Below are positions 1 to 7,329 of a stretch of 64,000 nucleotides of DNA, in pieces. Origin of the DNA: SHVO01 sp041906145 (GTDB lineage: Bacteria > Pseudomonadota > Alphaproteobacteria > Rhodospirillales > Rhodospirillaceae); contig JAYRJU010000006.1 in the NCBI GenBank assembly GCA_041906145.1, positions 124,001 through 188,000 on the forward strand. Reading direction: 5' to 3'. The notes under the pieces were generated by a model. That model saw only the letters and a list, made by a program, of their open reading frames with translations, searched no databases and was not told where the DNA came from. Every line of letters begins with the position of its first letter. The stretch's first letter is position 1. The position numbers were made by a program, and so were the translations under genes.

Positions 1-683
1 TCGCGAACGGACGGCTTCGCGCGGCGTTCCTCGATGATGCGCGAGACGACGCCTTGCAGGAAGTCGACCGCGGTCTTGAAATCGCGGTTCTTCTTGGTGG
101 GCATCATCTCGCCAAGCCCGGTGATGTCCCAAATGCGCTTTGACGAAACTTCGTGCACGATCTTCATGGCTTCAGCGAAGCCATTGGCGTCGCCGCCGAG
201 ACCCGTGGAGAACATGGTCTGCAGCGCGATCTCGAGGGTCAGGATCGAGGTGTCGTCCGAAATGTTGAAAACCTCGCCGGAATGCGCACGCGTTTCCCAG
301 GTCTTGAGATGCGATTGGATGACATCGGTCATGCGCGAAGCCAGCGCATCGACGCGTTCCTTGTGGAACGACGGCTGGATGAGTTTGCGCTGGCGCGTCC
401 ACAACTCGCCCTCGCTCATGAACAAGCCGTCGCCGAGCACCGGCCGCAATTTCCCGAGCATCGGGGTCTTGCGGTAGTTCCGGTAGTTTTTCTGCAACAC
501 GTGTTCTACGTGCGCCGGATGGTTCAGGAGGTAAGCAGTTGTCATAAGAATTCTCAGTGGAACAATGTCACCAAAATTACGCGCCGTTTCGACGAGGAAC
601 TTAAATGTGTTTCCCCGAAGCATCGGCAGGACCCCGACAATCGGATAGCCCTTAGGTCCTGCGAGTTCTTTGCGCGCCTGCAT
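1..683 (-). CDS. Cytochrome P450, N-terminal part (runs off the left edge)
   Basis: The gene starts at the ATG at 683-681 and stays open to base 1, giving about 227 visible residues. It begins with a proline-rich P450 N-terminus (GPKGYPIVGVLPMLRGN), then the C-helix region MSEGELWTRQRKLIQPSFH, in which W..R would contact the heme propionates. The I-helix, ExxR and heme-Cys regions lie outside the window, so activity cannot be judged. AGGGAG lies upstream of the start. It sits 66 nt downstream of the AHL synthase gene on the same strand and may be co-transcribed with it, which would put it under quorum control. That link is inference. P450 identity is confident; substrate unknown. Confidence 0.85.
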   Translation of the reverse strand, partial: MQARKELAGPKGYPIVGVLPMLRGNTFKFLVETARNFGDIVPLRILMTTAYLLNHPAHVEHVLQKNYRNYRKTPMLGKLRPVLGDGLFMSEGELWTRQRKLIQPSFHKERVDALASRMTDVIQSHLKTWETRAHSGEVFNISDDTSILTLEIALQTMFSTGLGGDANGFAEAMKIVHEVSSKRIWDITGLGEMMPTKKNRDFKTAVDFLQGVVSRIIEERRAKPSVR

Positions 684-749
684 TATTGATCACGGCTCCC
701 TGACACCAGCGCGCTAGTGTAGTGCCGCCTTTCACGGGTCGACAATTTC

Positions 750-1379
750 TTATGCAGCGAGCTTGAATTCTTGCATCGGCTCAAACGTCTCGGCCCGGAG
801 CTGAGCGCGGCGGGCATTCAGTTCGCTGACGTCCGCATAACCGGAGACCGCGCGCGTAACGCCGATCTGGAGCGGCGCGCCGTAGCGGTGCGTCAGGAGG
901 CCTGCACGCTTCAAAATGCGCTCGAAGCGCACGTCCGTGACGGCCACGACTTTCGAGATGTTGCGGCGCTTGCAGAACGCGCCGAGCTGATCGAGCAGCA
1001 TGCTGGTCACCATATTGATGGTGCCGAGCGACTCATTGCCGGCCAGGACGCGCTTGGACACGGCAAAACGGCTGATTTCCCAAACGTCCGGCGCCTCGGG
1101 CGCAGGCATTCCGTGCAGGAGTTCAGGGAAAACGTCTTTCAACATATAAGGACGAGTGGTCTGCAGCAGGCGCCACGATCCGAGGACCTGGCCTTCGTGC
1201 TCGCAAACGATATAGACCGGGTCGAGATCGTCGAACATGTCGCGTTCCTTGCCCGCGAACGAACCGACTTCCCACGCGAGGCGCTCTTTGAACACCTCGT
1301 GACGAAGCTTGAACATGCCGTCGAGCTTGCGCGACGTCTCGATCGTGTTCTCCGGCATCTCGATAATGGAAGTGAGCAT
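750..1379 (-). CDS. luxI: Acyl-homoserine-lactone synthase (LuxI family)
   Basis: A 209-residue protein of normal LuxI length. The invariant family residues are visible: R26, F30 and W36 in FKLRHEVFKERLAW, D47 and D50 in the following acidic stretch, R70 in GSWRLLQT, F84, and E101/R104 in WEISRFAV. The family makes N-acyl-homoserine lactones from S-adenosylmethionine and an acyl carrier; the acyl chain cannot be predicted here. A near-perfect lux box lies at 1444-1463, about 65 nt upstream of the ATG, suggesting positive autoregulation. No LuxR-type regulator gene is in the window. The P450 gene follows on the same strand, and a small-protein/aminotransferase-like operon diverges on the other side. 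Confidence 0.95.
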   Translation of the reverse strand: MLTSIIEMPENTIETSRKLDGMFKLRHEVFKERLAWEVGSFAGKERDMFDDLDPVYIVCEHEGQVLGSWRLLQTTRPYMLKDVFPELLHGMPAPEAPDVWEISRFAVSKRVLAGNESLGTINMVTSMLLDQLGAFCKRRNISKVVAVTDVRFERILKRAGLLTHRYGAPLQIGVTRAVSGYADVSELNARRAQLRAETFEPMQEFKLAA

Positions 1380-1441
1380 TCTAGTCCCCGATCCAACGCG
1401 TGATGGTTTCGGGTGCAGATCACCATATCGTTAAGGTTCCA

Positions 1442-1465
1442 GGACCTGTCAGGACTGACAGGTCC
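1442..1465. promoter_or_regulatory. lux box 1 (luxI-proximal), 11-bp perfect inverted repeat
   Basis: ACCTGTCAGGACTGACAGGT at 1444-1463 extends to arms GGACCTGTCAG and CTGACAGGTCC around a 2-bp GA centre. It closely resembles the known LuxR-type operator (ACCTGT...ACAGGT). It is placed about 65 bp upstream of luxI. Binding by a LuxR-family protein is inferred. Confidence 0.85.
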
Positions 1466-1634
1466 CGTCCTTCCCAGGCCGGTGCAGGGTGGTTGTCATC
1501 GGTCAGCGCCTTCAAAATAAAAACGTTAATAATGCTGCCGAATCAAAGACTTATGTTGGGGATCGCTCCCCCGGCCGAGTCTCTGGGGACGACCTGTTAA
1601 CAGCTGCTACCGACGACCTCGGACGCCACGGTCC

Positions 1635-1654
1635 ACCTGTCAGGACCGATAGGA
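1635..1654 (+). promoter_or_regulatory. lux box 2, upstream of the small-protein operon
   Basis: ACCTGTCAGGACCGATAGGA matches box 1 at 17 of 20 positions, with an intact left half and a degenerate right half. It ends 55 bp before the ATG at 1710, about as far from that gene as box 1 is from luxI. This suggests divergent promoters driven by the same regulator. Confidence 0.7.
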
Positions 1655-1709
1655 CAAAAGCCATTTAAGGCGACGTCCCGAGGGCAACATTGGAACTTGG
1701 AGCCGGACT

Positions 1710-1952
1710 ATGACCCATCACACAAGCAAGCTGTCCCGTCACGGGGCAGCGGACAACGCCCAAACCTCCACGCACCGCGGCTGCGCCGCATCAACGTATC
1801 GCGGCTTCGCCGCTGCCGCGCCGACCGGCATCTCCGCCGCGCGCGCGTCGACGAGCCTCGCGGTATCGATGATGGTGGCGCTGCGTTACCTGGAAGGACG
1901 CGCCGGCCGCCAGGTGCCCGCGCACGCAATTCCTGATCCGGCCCTCTCCTAG
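1710..1952 (+). CDS. Small unrecognised protein, first gene of the lux-box operon
   Basis: An 80-residue protein with no family I recognise. It is rich in Ala, Ser, Thr and Arg, has a single Cys (in HRGCAAS), and ends with a probable amphipathic helix (SLAVSMMVALRYLEGRAGR) and a Pro-containing tail. Third codon positions are mostly G/C, as expected for real genes here, and TTGGAG precedes the ATG. Its TAG stop (1950-1952) lies inside the AGGAGG ribosome-binding site of the next gene, so the two are tightly packed. With lux box 2 upstream it is probably the first gene of a quorum-induced operon. It could be a peptide precursor, a small regulator or a partner protein; nothing decides between these. 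Confidence 0.55.
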   Translation: MTHHTSKLSRHGAADNAQTSTHRGCAASTYRGFAAAAPTGISAARASTSLAVSMMVALRYLEGRAGRQVPAHAIPDPALS

Positions 1953-1961
1953 GAGGCGGTG

Positions 1962-2201
1962 ATGCGGGAGTCTTCGCAAGCGGGCGGAACGTCGGGGAAC
2001 GGGCGCACCGCACCACAGGCGCGGCTGTTTGCGACCTTCAAACTCGCCACGTCTTACATCGAGATCGTGCAGAAGCGCGCGGTCGCAGGCAATGCAAGGC
2101 CGGCAGCGAACCTCAATCGCGTCGGACTTGTATCCTCTGACCTTACGCCCACCGCCCTCACCCTCACCGGTCACGCACCTGTCAGGCCCGATCGCTCATG
2201 A
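1962..2201 (+). CDS. Small unrecognised protein, second gene of the lux-box operon
   Basis: A 79-residue protein with a strong AGGAGG site five bases before the ATG at 1962 (a GTG lies one codon earlier). The middle contains a likely amphipathic helix (ARLFATFKLATSYIEIVQKR); the rest is polar and low-complexity. No Cys is present. Its TGA overlaps the ATG of the aminotransferase-like gene (ATGA at 2198-2201), which suggests translational coupling. Lux-box-like site 3 lies inside its last codons. I do not recognise a family. The strong ribosome-binding site and exact coupling on both sides are the main arguments that it is a real gene. Confidence 0.55.
   Translation: MRESSQAGGTSGNGRTAPQARLFATFKLATSYIEIVQKRAVAGNARPAANLNRVGLVSSDLTPTALTLTGHAPVRPDRS
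2177..2196 (+). promoter_or_regulatory. lux-box-like site 3, at the aminotransferase-like gene start
   Basis: ACCTGTCAGGCCCGATCGCT repeats the full left half (10 of 10) of boxes 1 and 2, but matches box 1 at only 15 of 20 positions. It lies within the end of the preceding small gene and stops one base before the ATG at 2198. It could feed an internal promoter if translation starts at the ATG at 2300, or it could be chance. Function uncertain. Confidence 0.45.
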
Positions 2202-3601
2202 CCTTGGTTTCACCAACCTCGGTCATCCGTAACGCCCTCAACAACCGTGCCGACCTTGCCCTGTCGGCGCTAGAAGCGCGTACGTGCCACTCCTGGAAGA
2301 TGAGCCTCGACCGGGGCAGCGCGCTTGCGCGCGCGGAAGACTTCGCCGGTCACCCCTCGTTCCATCTATATATTCGCGAAGGCATCGGTGCGTTCGTCGT
2401 CGATCTGGACGGTAATTGCTTCATCGACCTGTCCATGGGTTTCGGCGCGCAGCTTCTGGGCCATGCCGTGCCCGCCATCCAGGAAGCGGTGATGGCGCAG
2501 GCCTCGCGCGGCTGGCACGCCGGCCTCGTGACCGAGCGCCAATTGGAACTCGCGCGCCATATCCAGGCCGCGAGCGGCGCCAACGAACGCGTGACGTTCT
2601 GCAATTCCGGCAGCGACGCCACCGCTTATGCCATGCGCGCCGCACGCGCGTTCACCGGCCGCGACCTCGTCGGCGTTTTCGCGGGGTCGAATCACGGCCA
2701 TCACGATTACGGTATCGCGGGCGAGGCGCCGCCGCGCGCCCACGAGACGGTGGACGCCGGCAGCCTGTTCGGACGCCCGGGGATCCGCCGCCCGCTCCGC
2801 CATGCCGGCGTGCCGCAAGCAATCGCGGATTCAACCCTAGCCCTTACATACGGCCATCCCTCGGTGTTCGATCACGTCCGGCGCCGGCGCCGCGATCTTG
2901 CCGCGGTGATCGTCGAGCCGGTACGCGCGCTGGATCCCTCGGCCGATCACGGCCCGTGGCTGCGTGAACTCGCCAACGTCTGCGGTGAATCGGGCGTGCT
3001 ACTTATTCTCGACGAGCGCCTGACAGGCTTCCGTCTTGCCTATGGCGGCGCGCAGGAACGCTTTAGCGTGATGCCGGATCTTGTCGCTTATGGCGAGATC
3101 ATCGGTGGAGGATTACCGCTAGGCGCTGTGGCGGGGCGCGCCGACATCCTGAGCCACATGGCCGGACGCGAGACGCCGGGACGCGCCCGGGCGGACGGCG
3201 GCGCATCGGGCAATATTCTCAGCATCGCCGCCGGGACAGCGGCTTTGAGTCACCTTTCCGCGCGGCGCGGCACGCTCTATTCCGCGCTCGATGAAAAGGG
3301 CCGTTTGCTCGCCGACGCTTTCAACGCGTTCACCGCCGCGCACGGATTGCCCGCGAAAATAAAACTCGCGGGCTCAATCTTCCGCATTCAGTTCACGCGC
3401 GCGGACGGCGCAAGCGGCTACTCCGCCGCCGAGGCGGCGTTCTATACGCTCGCCCTTAATAAGGGCGTGTTGGTGCACGCCTCGCGGTTGGGTTTTCTTT
3501 CGGGGGCGCACACCACGGGCGATATCGCCCAGGTCGTGACGGCGTTCCACGAAGCCTTGAGCGACGTAGCGAGTGACGGATTGTTCGACGTGAAGGCGTA
3601 A
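2198..3601 (+). CDS. Class III aminotransferase/GSA-aminomutase-like protein lacking the PLP lysine
   Basis: A 467-residue protein with the glutamate-1-semialdehyde aminomutase/class III fold along its whole length: CNSGSDATAYAMRAAR, the HGHHD motif, LILDERLTGFR (PLP-ring Asp at D272) and a GASGN loop. At the position of the Schiff-base lysine, 28 residues after D272, the sequence reads AYGEIIGGGLP (E300) where the family has GK. The codon is GAG. Canonical transamination is therefore not expected. The protein may be a pseudoenzyme, a PLP-independent or PMP-using variant, or carry a mutation. The ATG overlaps the upstream stop; an alternative ATG at 2300 would place lux-like site 3 at promoter distance. 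It is the last gene of the putative quorum-regulated operon. Confidence 0.85.
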   Translation: MTLVSPTSVIRNALNNRADLALSALEARTCHSWKMSLDRGSALARAEDFAGHPSFHLYIREGIGAFVVDLDGNCFIDLSMGFGAQLLGHAVPAIQEAVMAQASRGWHAGLVTERQLELARHIQAASGANERVTFCNSGSDATAYAMRAARAFTGRDLVGVFAGSNHGHHDYGIAGEAPPRAHETVDAGSLFGRPGIRRPLRHAGVPQAIADSTLALTYGHPSVFDHVRRRRRDLAAVIVEPVRALDPSADHGPWLRELANVCGESGVLLILDERLTGFRLAYGGAQERFSVMPDLVAYGEIIGGGLPLGAVAGRADILSHMAGRETPGRARADGGASGNILSIAAGTAALSHLSARRGTLYSALDEKGRLLADAFNAFTAAHGLPAKIKLAGSIFRIQFTRADGASGYSAAEAAFYTLALNKGVLVHASRLGFLSGAHTTGDIAQVVTAFHEALSDVASDGLFDVKA

Positions 3602-3613
3602 GCCGCGCCGGCT

Positions 3614-3982
3614 TTACGGAGCCAGGGACGCGCCCATTTCCGCGCAACGCTGATTGACCACAGAAATATCGACCTTGTTCTGGGTGGCGGCCAGATTCCG
3701 GCTCACTTCGGTCAAACAAGAATCCTTGAAAACCTTTTGCGCACTGGCGACCAGTTCAGCGGGGCACGGCACCCTGCGGCCGGCTTCGGATTTCGCGAAC
3801 CGCGGCGGCGAACCCTCGAACAAGGGGCGGTCGCCGAGGAAAATGCCGATCAGCGGCGGATTGACCGGCAGCAGCACGCCCTTTTCGTCGAGGAAGCGCA
3901 TTTCAGTACATTGCGGAGCCGCGAAAGCCTGCGATGCGGACAGGAGGGCGGCGGCGGCGGCACAAAGACCAAGGCTCTTCAT
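3614..3982 (-). CDS. Small secreted protein of unknown function
   Basis: A 122-residue protein. I chose the ATG at 3982 because it begins a clear signal peptide (MKSLGLCAAAAALLSASQAFA, with a likely cut before APQC) and has GAGGAA at good spacing; the frame is open further upstream but that stretch is not signal-like. The mature part has four Cys (APQC, VPCPAEL, DSCLTEV, NQRCAEM), suggesting two disulfides in the periplasm. No family recognised. The gene is convergent with the aminotransferase-like gene, with a 12-bp gap. Confidence 0.7.
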   Translation of the reverse strand: MKSLGLCAAAAALLSASQAFAAPQCTEMRFLDEKGVLLPVNPPLIGIFLGDRPLFEGSPPRFAKSEAGRRVPCPAELVASAQKVFKDSCLTEVSRNLAATQNKVDISVVNQRCAEMGASLAP

Positions 3983-4161
3983 CGATTCCTCGAAGGGTGG
4001 TGAACGGTGCAGCAGAGCTATAGCAGGAAAACGGCCATACAAGAGGGGCGGAAATAGGGCGACCCCGCATAAATTTGAACGCCGGGCGTGCAAGGAAATC
4101 ATGTTTTCGCGCTATCCAGTCTGACATGATGCGTTGGATTTCCATGACGAAGGCTCATCCG

Positions 4162-4965
4162 ATGATCAAGCGCGCAATTGCCGCCGCCCTGTTCGTTCTC
4201 TGCGCGTCCCCCCCCTTCGCGGCTCAGGTGACCGCACGGGACATCTATTTCGATGTGCCGTATGTCGCCACCCCGCCGGCTGTGGTCGCCGCCATGCTGA
4301 ACCTCGCCAAGGCGGGGCCGAATGACGTGGTGTACGACCTCGGCAGCGGCGACGGACGCATCGTCATCGCGGCGGCGCGGGATTTTAAAGTAAAGAAAGG
4401 TCTCGGGATCGACCTCGACCCCGATCTAGTGACCCTCGCGACCAAGAACGCGAAAGACGCGCACGTATCGGACCGCGTGAGTTTTACGCGCGGCGATATC
4501 TTCAAAATGGATTTCAAGGAAGCGACGGTCCTGACGCTTTACCTGCTGCCCGATGTGAACGTGACCTTGCGTCCGCGCATCCTCGATCTCGCCCCCGGCA
4601 CACGCGTCGTCAGCCACGCCTTCAACATGGGTGATTGGGTGCCGGACGGCGCGGACAATGTGGATATGCGCCGGGTCTATATGTGGATCGTGCCGGCGAA
4701 GGTGCAGGGTGTGTGGACGGCGAACGTGAACAATGTGCCTTACCGCCTGGAACTGACGCAGCGCTACCAGAATGCCGGCGGCAAGGTGAAGGTCGGCGCC
4801 AAGGAAACGGCTTTCGAGATGGGCATCGTGAAAAGCGATGTGTTCACTTTTACCGCAGCGGGGCCCGTGACCTTTGAAGGCAAGGTCGCGGGCGACGTCA
4901 TCACCGGCACCCTTACGGCCGGCGGCAAGCGCACGCCGCTCACCCTCACCCGCGAAGCCTCTTAG
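4162..4965 (+). CDS. Exported class I SAM-dependent methyltransferase (FAM173/DOT1-like core)
   Basis: A 267-residue protein from the ATG at 4162 (an ATG at 4144 is possible). It opens with a signal peptide (MIKRAIAAALFVLCASPPFA). The core PYVATPPAVVAAML then VVYDLGSGDGRIVIAA is SAM-binding motif I in the style of FAM173/DOT1-like lysine methyltransferases, followed by GIDLDPD (motif II acidic residue). The last third (from about residue 190) is a predicted beta-rich domain ending GTLTAGGKRTPLTL. Methyltransferases normally need cytoplasmic SAM, so an exported one is unusual; its substrate is unknown. It diverges from the neighbouring secreted protein. Confidence 0.75.
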   Translation: MIKRAIAAALFVLCASPPFAAQVTARDIYFDVPYVATPPAVVAAMLNLAKAGPNDVVYDLGSGDGRIVIAAARDFKVKKGLGIDLDPDLVTLATKNAKDAHVSDRVSFTRGDIFKMDFKEATVLTLYLLPDVNVTLRPRILDLAPGTRVVSHAFNMGDWVPDGADNVDMRRVYMWIVPAKVQGVWTANVNNVPYRLELTQRYQNAGGKVKVGAKETAFEMGIVKSDVFTFTAAGPVTFEGKVAGDVITGTLTAGGKRTPLTLTREAS

Positions 4966-4968
4966 CGG

Positions 4969-5454
4969 CTAGACCGGGCGCCACATCAGGGCTTCATCGG
5001 CGAAGCCGCCGTCACTCATACGCACCGACTGCGGTTCGACGCCGTAACGCATGAACCCGTGCCGCTCATAGAAGGCGATAGCGCGCGCGTTCGCCGCGAC
5101 CACGGTCAGCTGCACCTGACGCACCACGGTTGGCGCATGGTCCAGCAACGCGGTCATGATCGCGTTCGCTGCGTCCGTGCCGCGCGCCTCGGCGCGCACG
5201 TACATGCCCCAGATGAGACCCTTGTGTTCGGTCTTAAGGCCCGTCAGCCGCGCGAAACCGCCGATGCCGAGGATACGCCCTCCCCTCTCGAAACCGACGA
5301 CGTAGTCGCGGTGAAGGCGCGCGCGCCAGGCCTCGGCGCCCACCGCCACATCGTCTGGGAGGTCGACACGAAAGGCTTGCGGGTCCTGGACCAGCCCTTC
5401 GGTGCGCACAGCCATATAGACGTCGAAATCGGTGGAGGTGAGACGGCGGATCAT
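4969..5454 (-). CDS. GNAT-family N-acetyltransferase
   Basis: A 161-residue protein with the GNAT fold: an N-terminal strand (MIRRLTSTDFDVYMAVRTEG), the beta4 strand LIWGMYVRAEARGTDAANAI carrying an R-G-x-x-A-like acetyl-CoA pyrophosphate loop, and the C-terminal VVAANARAIAFYERHGF motif. It would acetylate an amine from acetyl-CoA; the substrate is not predictable. It lies 3 bp downstream of the LysE-type exporter gene, so the two are probably co-transcribed. Confidence 0.88.
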   Translation of the reverse strand: MIRRLTSTDFDVYMAVRTEGLVQDPQAFRVDLPDDVAVGAEAWRARLHRDYVVGFERGGRILGIGGFARLTGLKTEHKGLIWGMYVRAEARGTDAANAIMTALLDHAPTVVRQVQLTVVAANARAIAFYERHGFMRYGVEPQSVRMSDGGFADEALMWRPV

Positions 5455-5457
5455 GTG

Positions 5458-6072
5458 TCAGTTCTTGGCGATGGCGACTGCGGCGCCGGCCATGACCAGC
5501 GCGGTCCCCTTGTTGATGCGCTTAAGGGCGTTCTCCGAACGGAACACACGCCGGGCGCGGTCGGCAAGGATGGCGTAGGTGGCAAGCACGGGCGGGAGCA
5601 CCAGAGTGACGGCGATCAACAATGCGGCATAGGTTTCCATGTTCATGGCGCTCATATCCACGACCAGCGGCATGACGGAAACGAAAAAGACGATCGGTTT
5701 CGGATTGCCCAAGGTGAGCGAGAGGCTCGACAGAAAAAGCCGGAAGGGCCGTTCGCTGTCGCTCGTAGGATCGATCTCGATCTGCTTTACCGGCACGCGC
5801 CAGATTTTCCAGGCGATCCATACAAGATACGCCGCGCCAGCGTACCGCACGATGTGGAACCCAGCCTCGTAGGTTTGGGCGATGAACGCGAGGCCCGACA
5901 CGGCCAACGTCATGAGGACGGCATCGCCGACCAGGAACCCCGCGATAAACCAGGGCAGGCCGCGCAACCCCTGCCCCAGCGAGCGCGCAATAACGAGCGC
6001 GACACCCGGGCCCGGCGTGGCGACTGCGACAAAATAAATCCCCGCAAAGATGAGAAAGCCGTGCAGCGTCAT
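5458..6072 (-). CDS. LysE/RhtB-family amino-acid exporter
   Basis: A 204-residue inner-membrane protein with about six hydrophobic segments and the family N-terminal signature AVATPGPGVALVIARSLGQG. This family exports amino acids or related metabolites using the proton gradient. The following GNAT gene, 3 bp away, might modify the same metabolite, which is only inference. Length is typical of the family. Confidence 0.92.
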   Translation of the reverse strand: MTLHGFLIFAGIYFVAVATPGPGVALVIARSLGQGLRGLPWFIAGFLVGDAVLMTLAVSGLAFIAQTYEAGFHIVRYAGAAYLVWIAWKIWRVPVKQIEIDPTSDSERPFRLFLSSLSLTLGNPKPIVFFVSVMPLVVDMSAMNMETYAALLIAVTLVLPPVLATYAILADRARRVFRSENALKRINKGTALVMAGAAVAIAKN

Positions 6073-6110
6073 ATCCGGACAATATCAGAAACGGGCGCCC
6101 GCGCGCGGGA

Positions 6111-6824
6111 TTAGCGGGCGTCGTGAAATATAATTCCAGCGGTGAAGCGCTGACCGGAGCGCAGCCGGCTGACGCCGTGGCGCAATCTGACGCGGTACGT
6201 GCCCTTTGTGCCCCGCACCGGGCGTTCATTCACCGCGAAGAAGACCGCATCGCCTTGGCGCAAGGGCACGACTTCGACCCGGCTCTGCATGCGCGGCCTT
6301 TGCTCCGAAAGCACGAACTCGCCGCCGGTGAAGTCCTTGGAAGGCTCCGACAGGAGGATTGCCACCTGAATCGGGAACCAGATATCGCCGTACAGATCCT
6401 GATGGAGACAGTTGAAGTCGCCGGGGACGTATTTCAGGACCAACGGCGTCGGGCGCGTTTGTTCGGCCGCATGGCACTGATCCAGAAAGCTCTGATGCTC
6501 CACCGGGAAGGTTTCAGCGATACCCAGACGCGCGTTCCAGGCGTTGGCTATATGCGCCAAGCGCGGATAGAGCGCGGTCCGCAGGCTTTGGATCGGATCC
6601 GGCAGCGGGTATTTAAAATAGCGGTACTCGCCTTTGCCGAAGCCGTAGCGCGGTATGACGATATGGCTGCGGAACTGGCTTTCATCCGCATAGCGGGCCG
6701 TGAGGGCCACGCATTCCTCGGGTGAGAGCAGCGCGGGCATCACCGCGCAGCCAAAGCCGTCGAGTTCCGTCTCGAGTGATGTCCAATCGTAGGCGCCCAC
6801 GCGCCGGTAAATGTCTGAGTCCAT
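6111..6824 (-). CDS. 2OG-Fe(II) oxygenase (COG3826-like)
   Basis: A 237-residue protein starting at the ATG at 6824 with GGTGAAGG upstream; the frame extends further upstream but without protein-like sequence. The iron-binding H-x-D is HQDLYGD, the distal histidine is in RLRHGVSRL, and the 2-oxoglutarate-binding arginine is probably in the same segment (LRSGQRFTAGIIFHDA). The family hydroxylates small molecules or proteins using O2 and 2-oxoglutarate. It resembles an uncharacterised bacterial subfamily. Substrate unknown. Confidence 0.85.
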   Translation of the reverse strand: MDSDIYRRVGAYDWTSLETELDGFGCAVMPALLSPEECVALTARYADESQFRSHIVIPRYGFGKGEYRYFKYPLPDPIQSLRTALYPRLAHIANAWNARLGIAETFPVEHQSFLDQCHAAEQTRPTPLVLKYVPGDFNCLHQDLYGDIWFPIQVAILLSEPSKDFTGGEFVLSEQRPRMQSRVEVVPLRQGDAVFFAVNERPVRGTKGTYRVRLRHGVSRLRSGQRFTAGIIFHDAR

Positions 6825-6906
6825 ATCGCCTTCACCTCGTACGCGCGAGATTACACGCCGCGCGTCTTGGGACGAACTCCGTTCCTTGCTTTCAAATCGG
6901 ATAGCG

Positions 6907-7239
6907 CTAGTCGACGACGAAAAGCTTGGCGCCGGTGTGCGTGACGGAGCGGTGCGCGGCATCGCCGTTGTCGGACACCTGATAGCTCATGCCGGGCGTA
7001 AGCGTGAATGCGCGCCCGTCTTTCAGTTCGGTGATGAGTTCGCCTTCGAGCACATAAAGGACGTGGCCGCGGTCGCACCAATGATCGGCCAGGTAGCCCG
7101 GCGTGTATTCAATGGAGCGGACCCGGACGTCGCCGAAGTTGATCGTGCGCCACAGCGCCTTGCCGGTGATGCCGGGATGTTCGGTGACGGGCACGTTGGC
7201 CCAATCGGTGACGGTGAAGGGAAGCGTCGGGATTTTCAT
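6907..7239 (-). CDS. DHCW-motif cupin-fold protein
   Basis: A 110-residue cupin. The start is set by the ATG at 7239, preceded by GAGGATCC. The frame stays open upstream, but only because it reads through the tRNA-Leu gene. The signature ADHWCDRGHVLYVLEGEL gives the DHCW-type motif of this family, followed by the second cupin block LTPGMSYQVSDNGDAAHRS. A metal-binding or small-molecule-binding role is likely; no specific reaction is assigned. Confidence 0.85.
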   Translation of the reverse strand: MKIPTLPFTVTDWANVPVTEHPGITGKALWRTINFGDVRVRSIEYTPGYLADHWCDRGHVLYVLEGELITELKDGRAFTLTPGMSYQVSDNGDAAHRSVTHTGAKLFVVD

Positions 7240-7329
7240 GGGATCCTCGGCGTAGAACCTGCTATCGCCAGTCGCCTTCACCCTTACGGGCTTTGGCGGG
7301 ACAACTTTTCTCGCCCTCGCGAGAAAAGT

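Noticed and set aside
3021..3040. A lux-half-site-like CTGACAGG inside the aminotransferase-like gene
   Set aside because: It is within a conserved coding motif (LTGFR), lacks the partner half and is probably chance.
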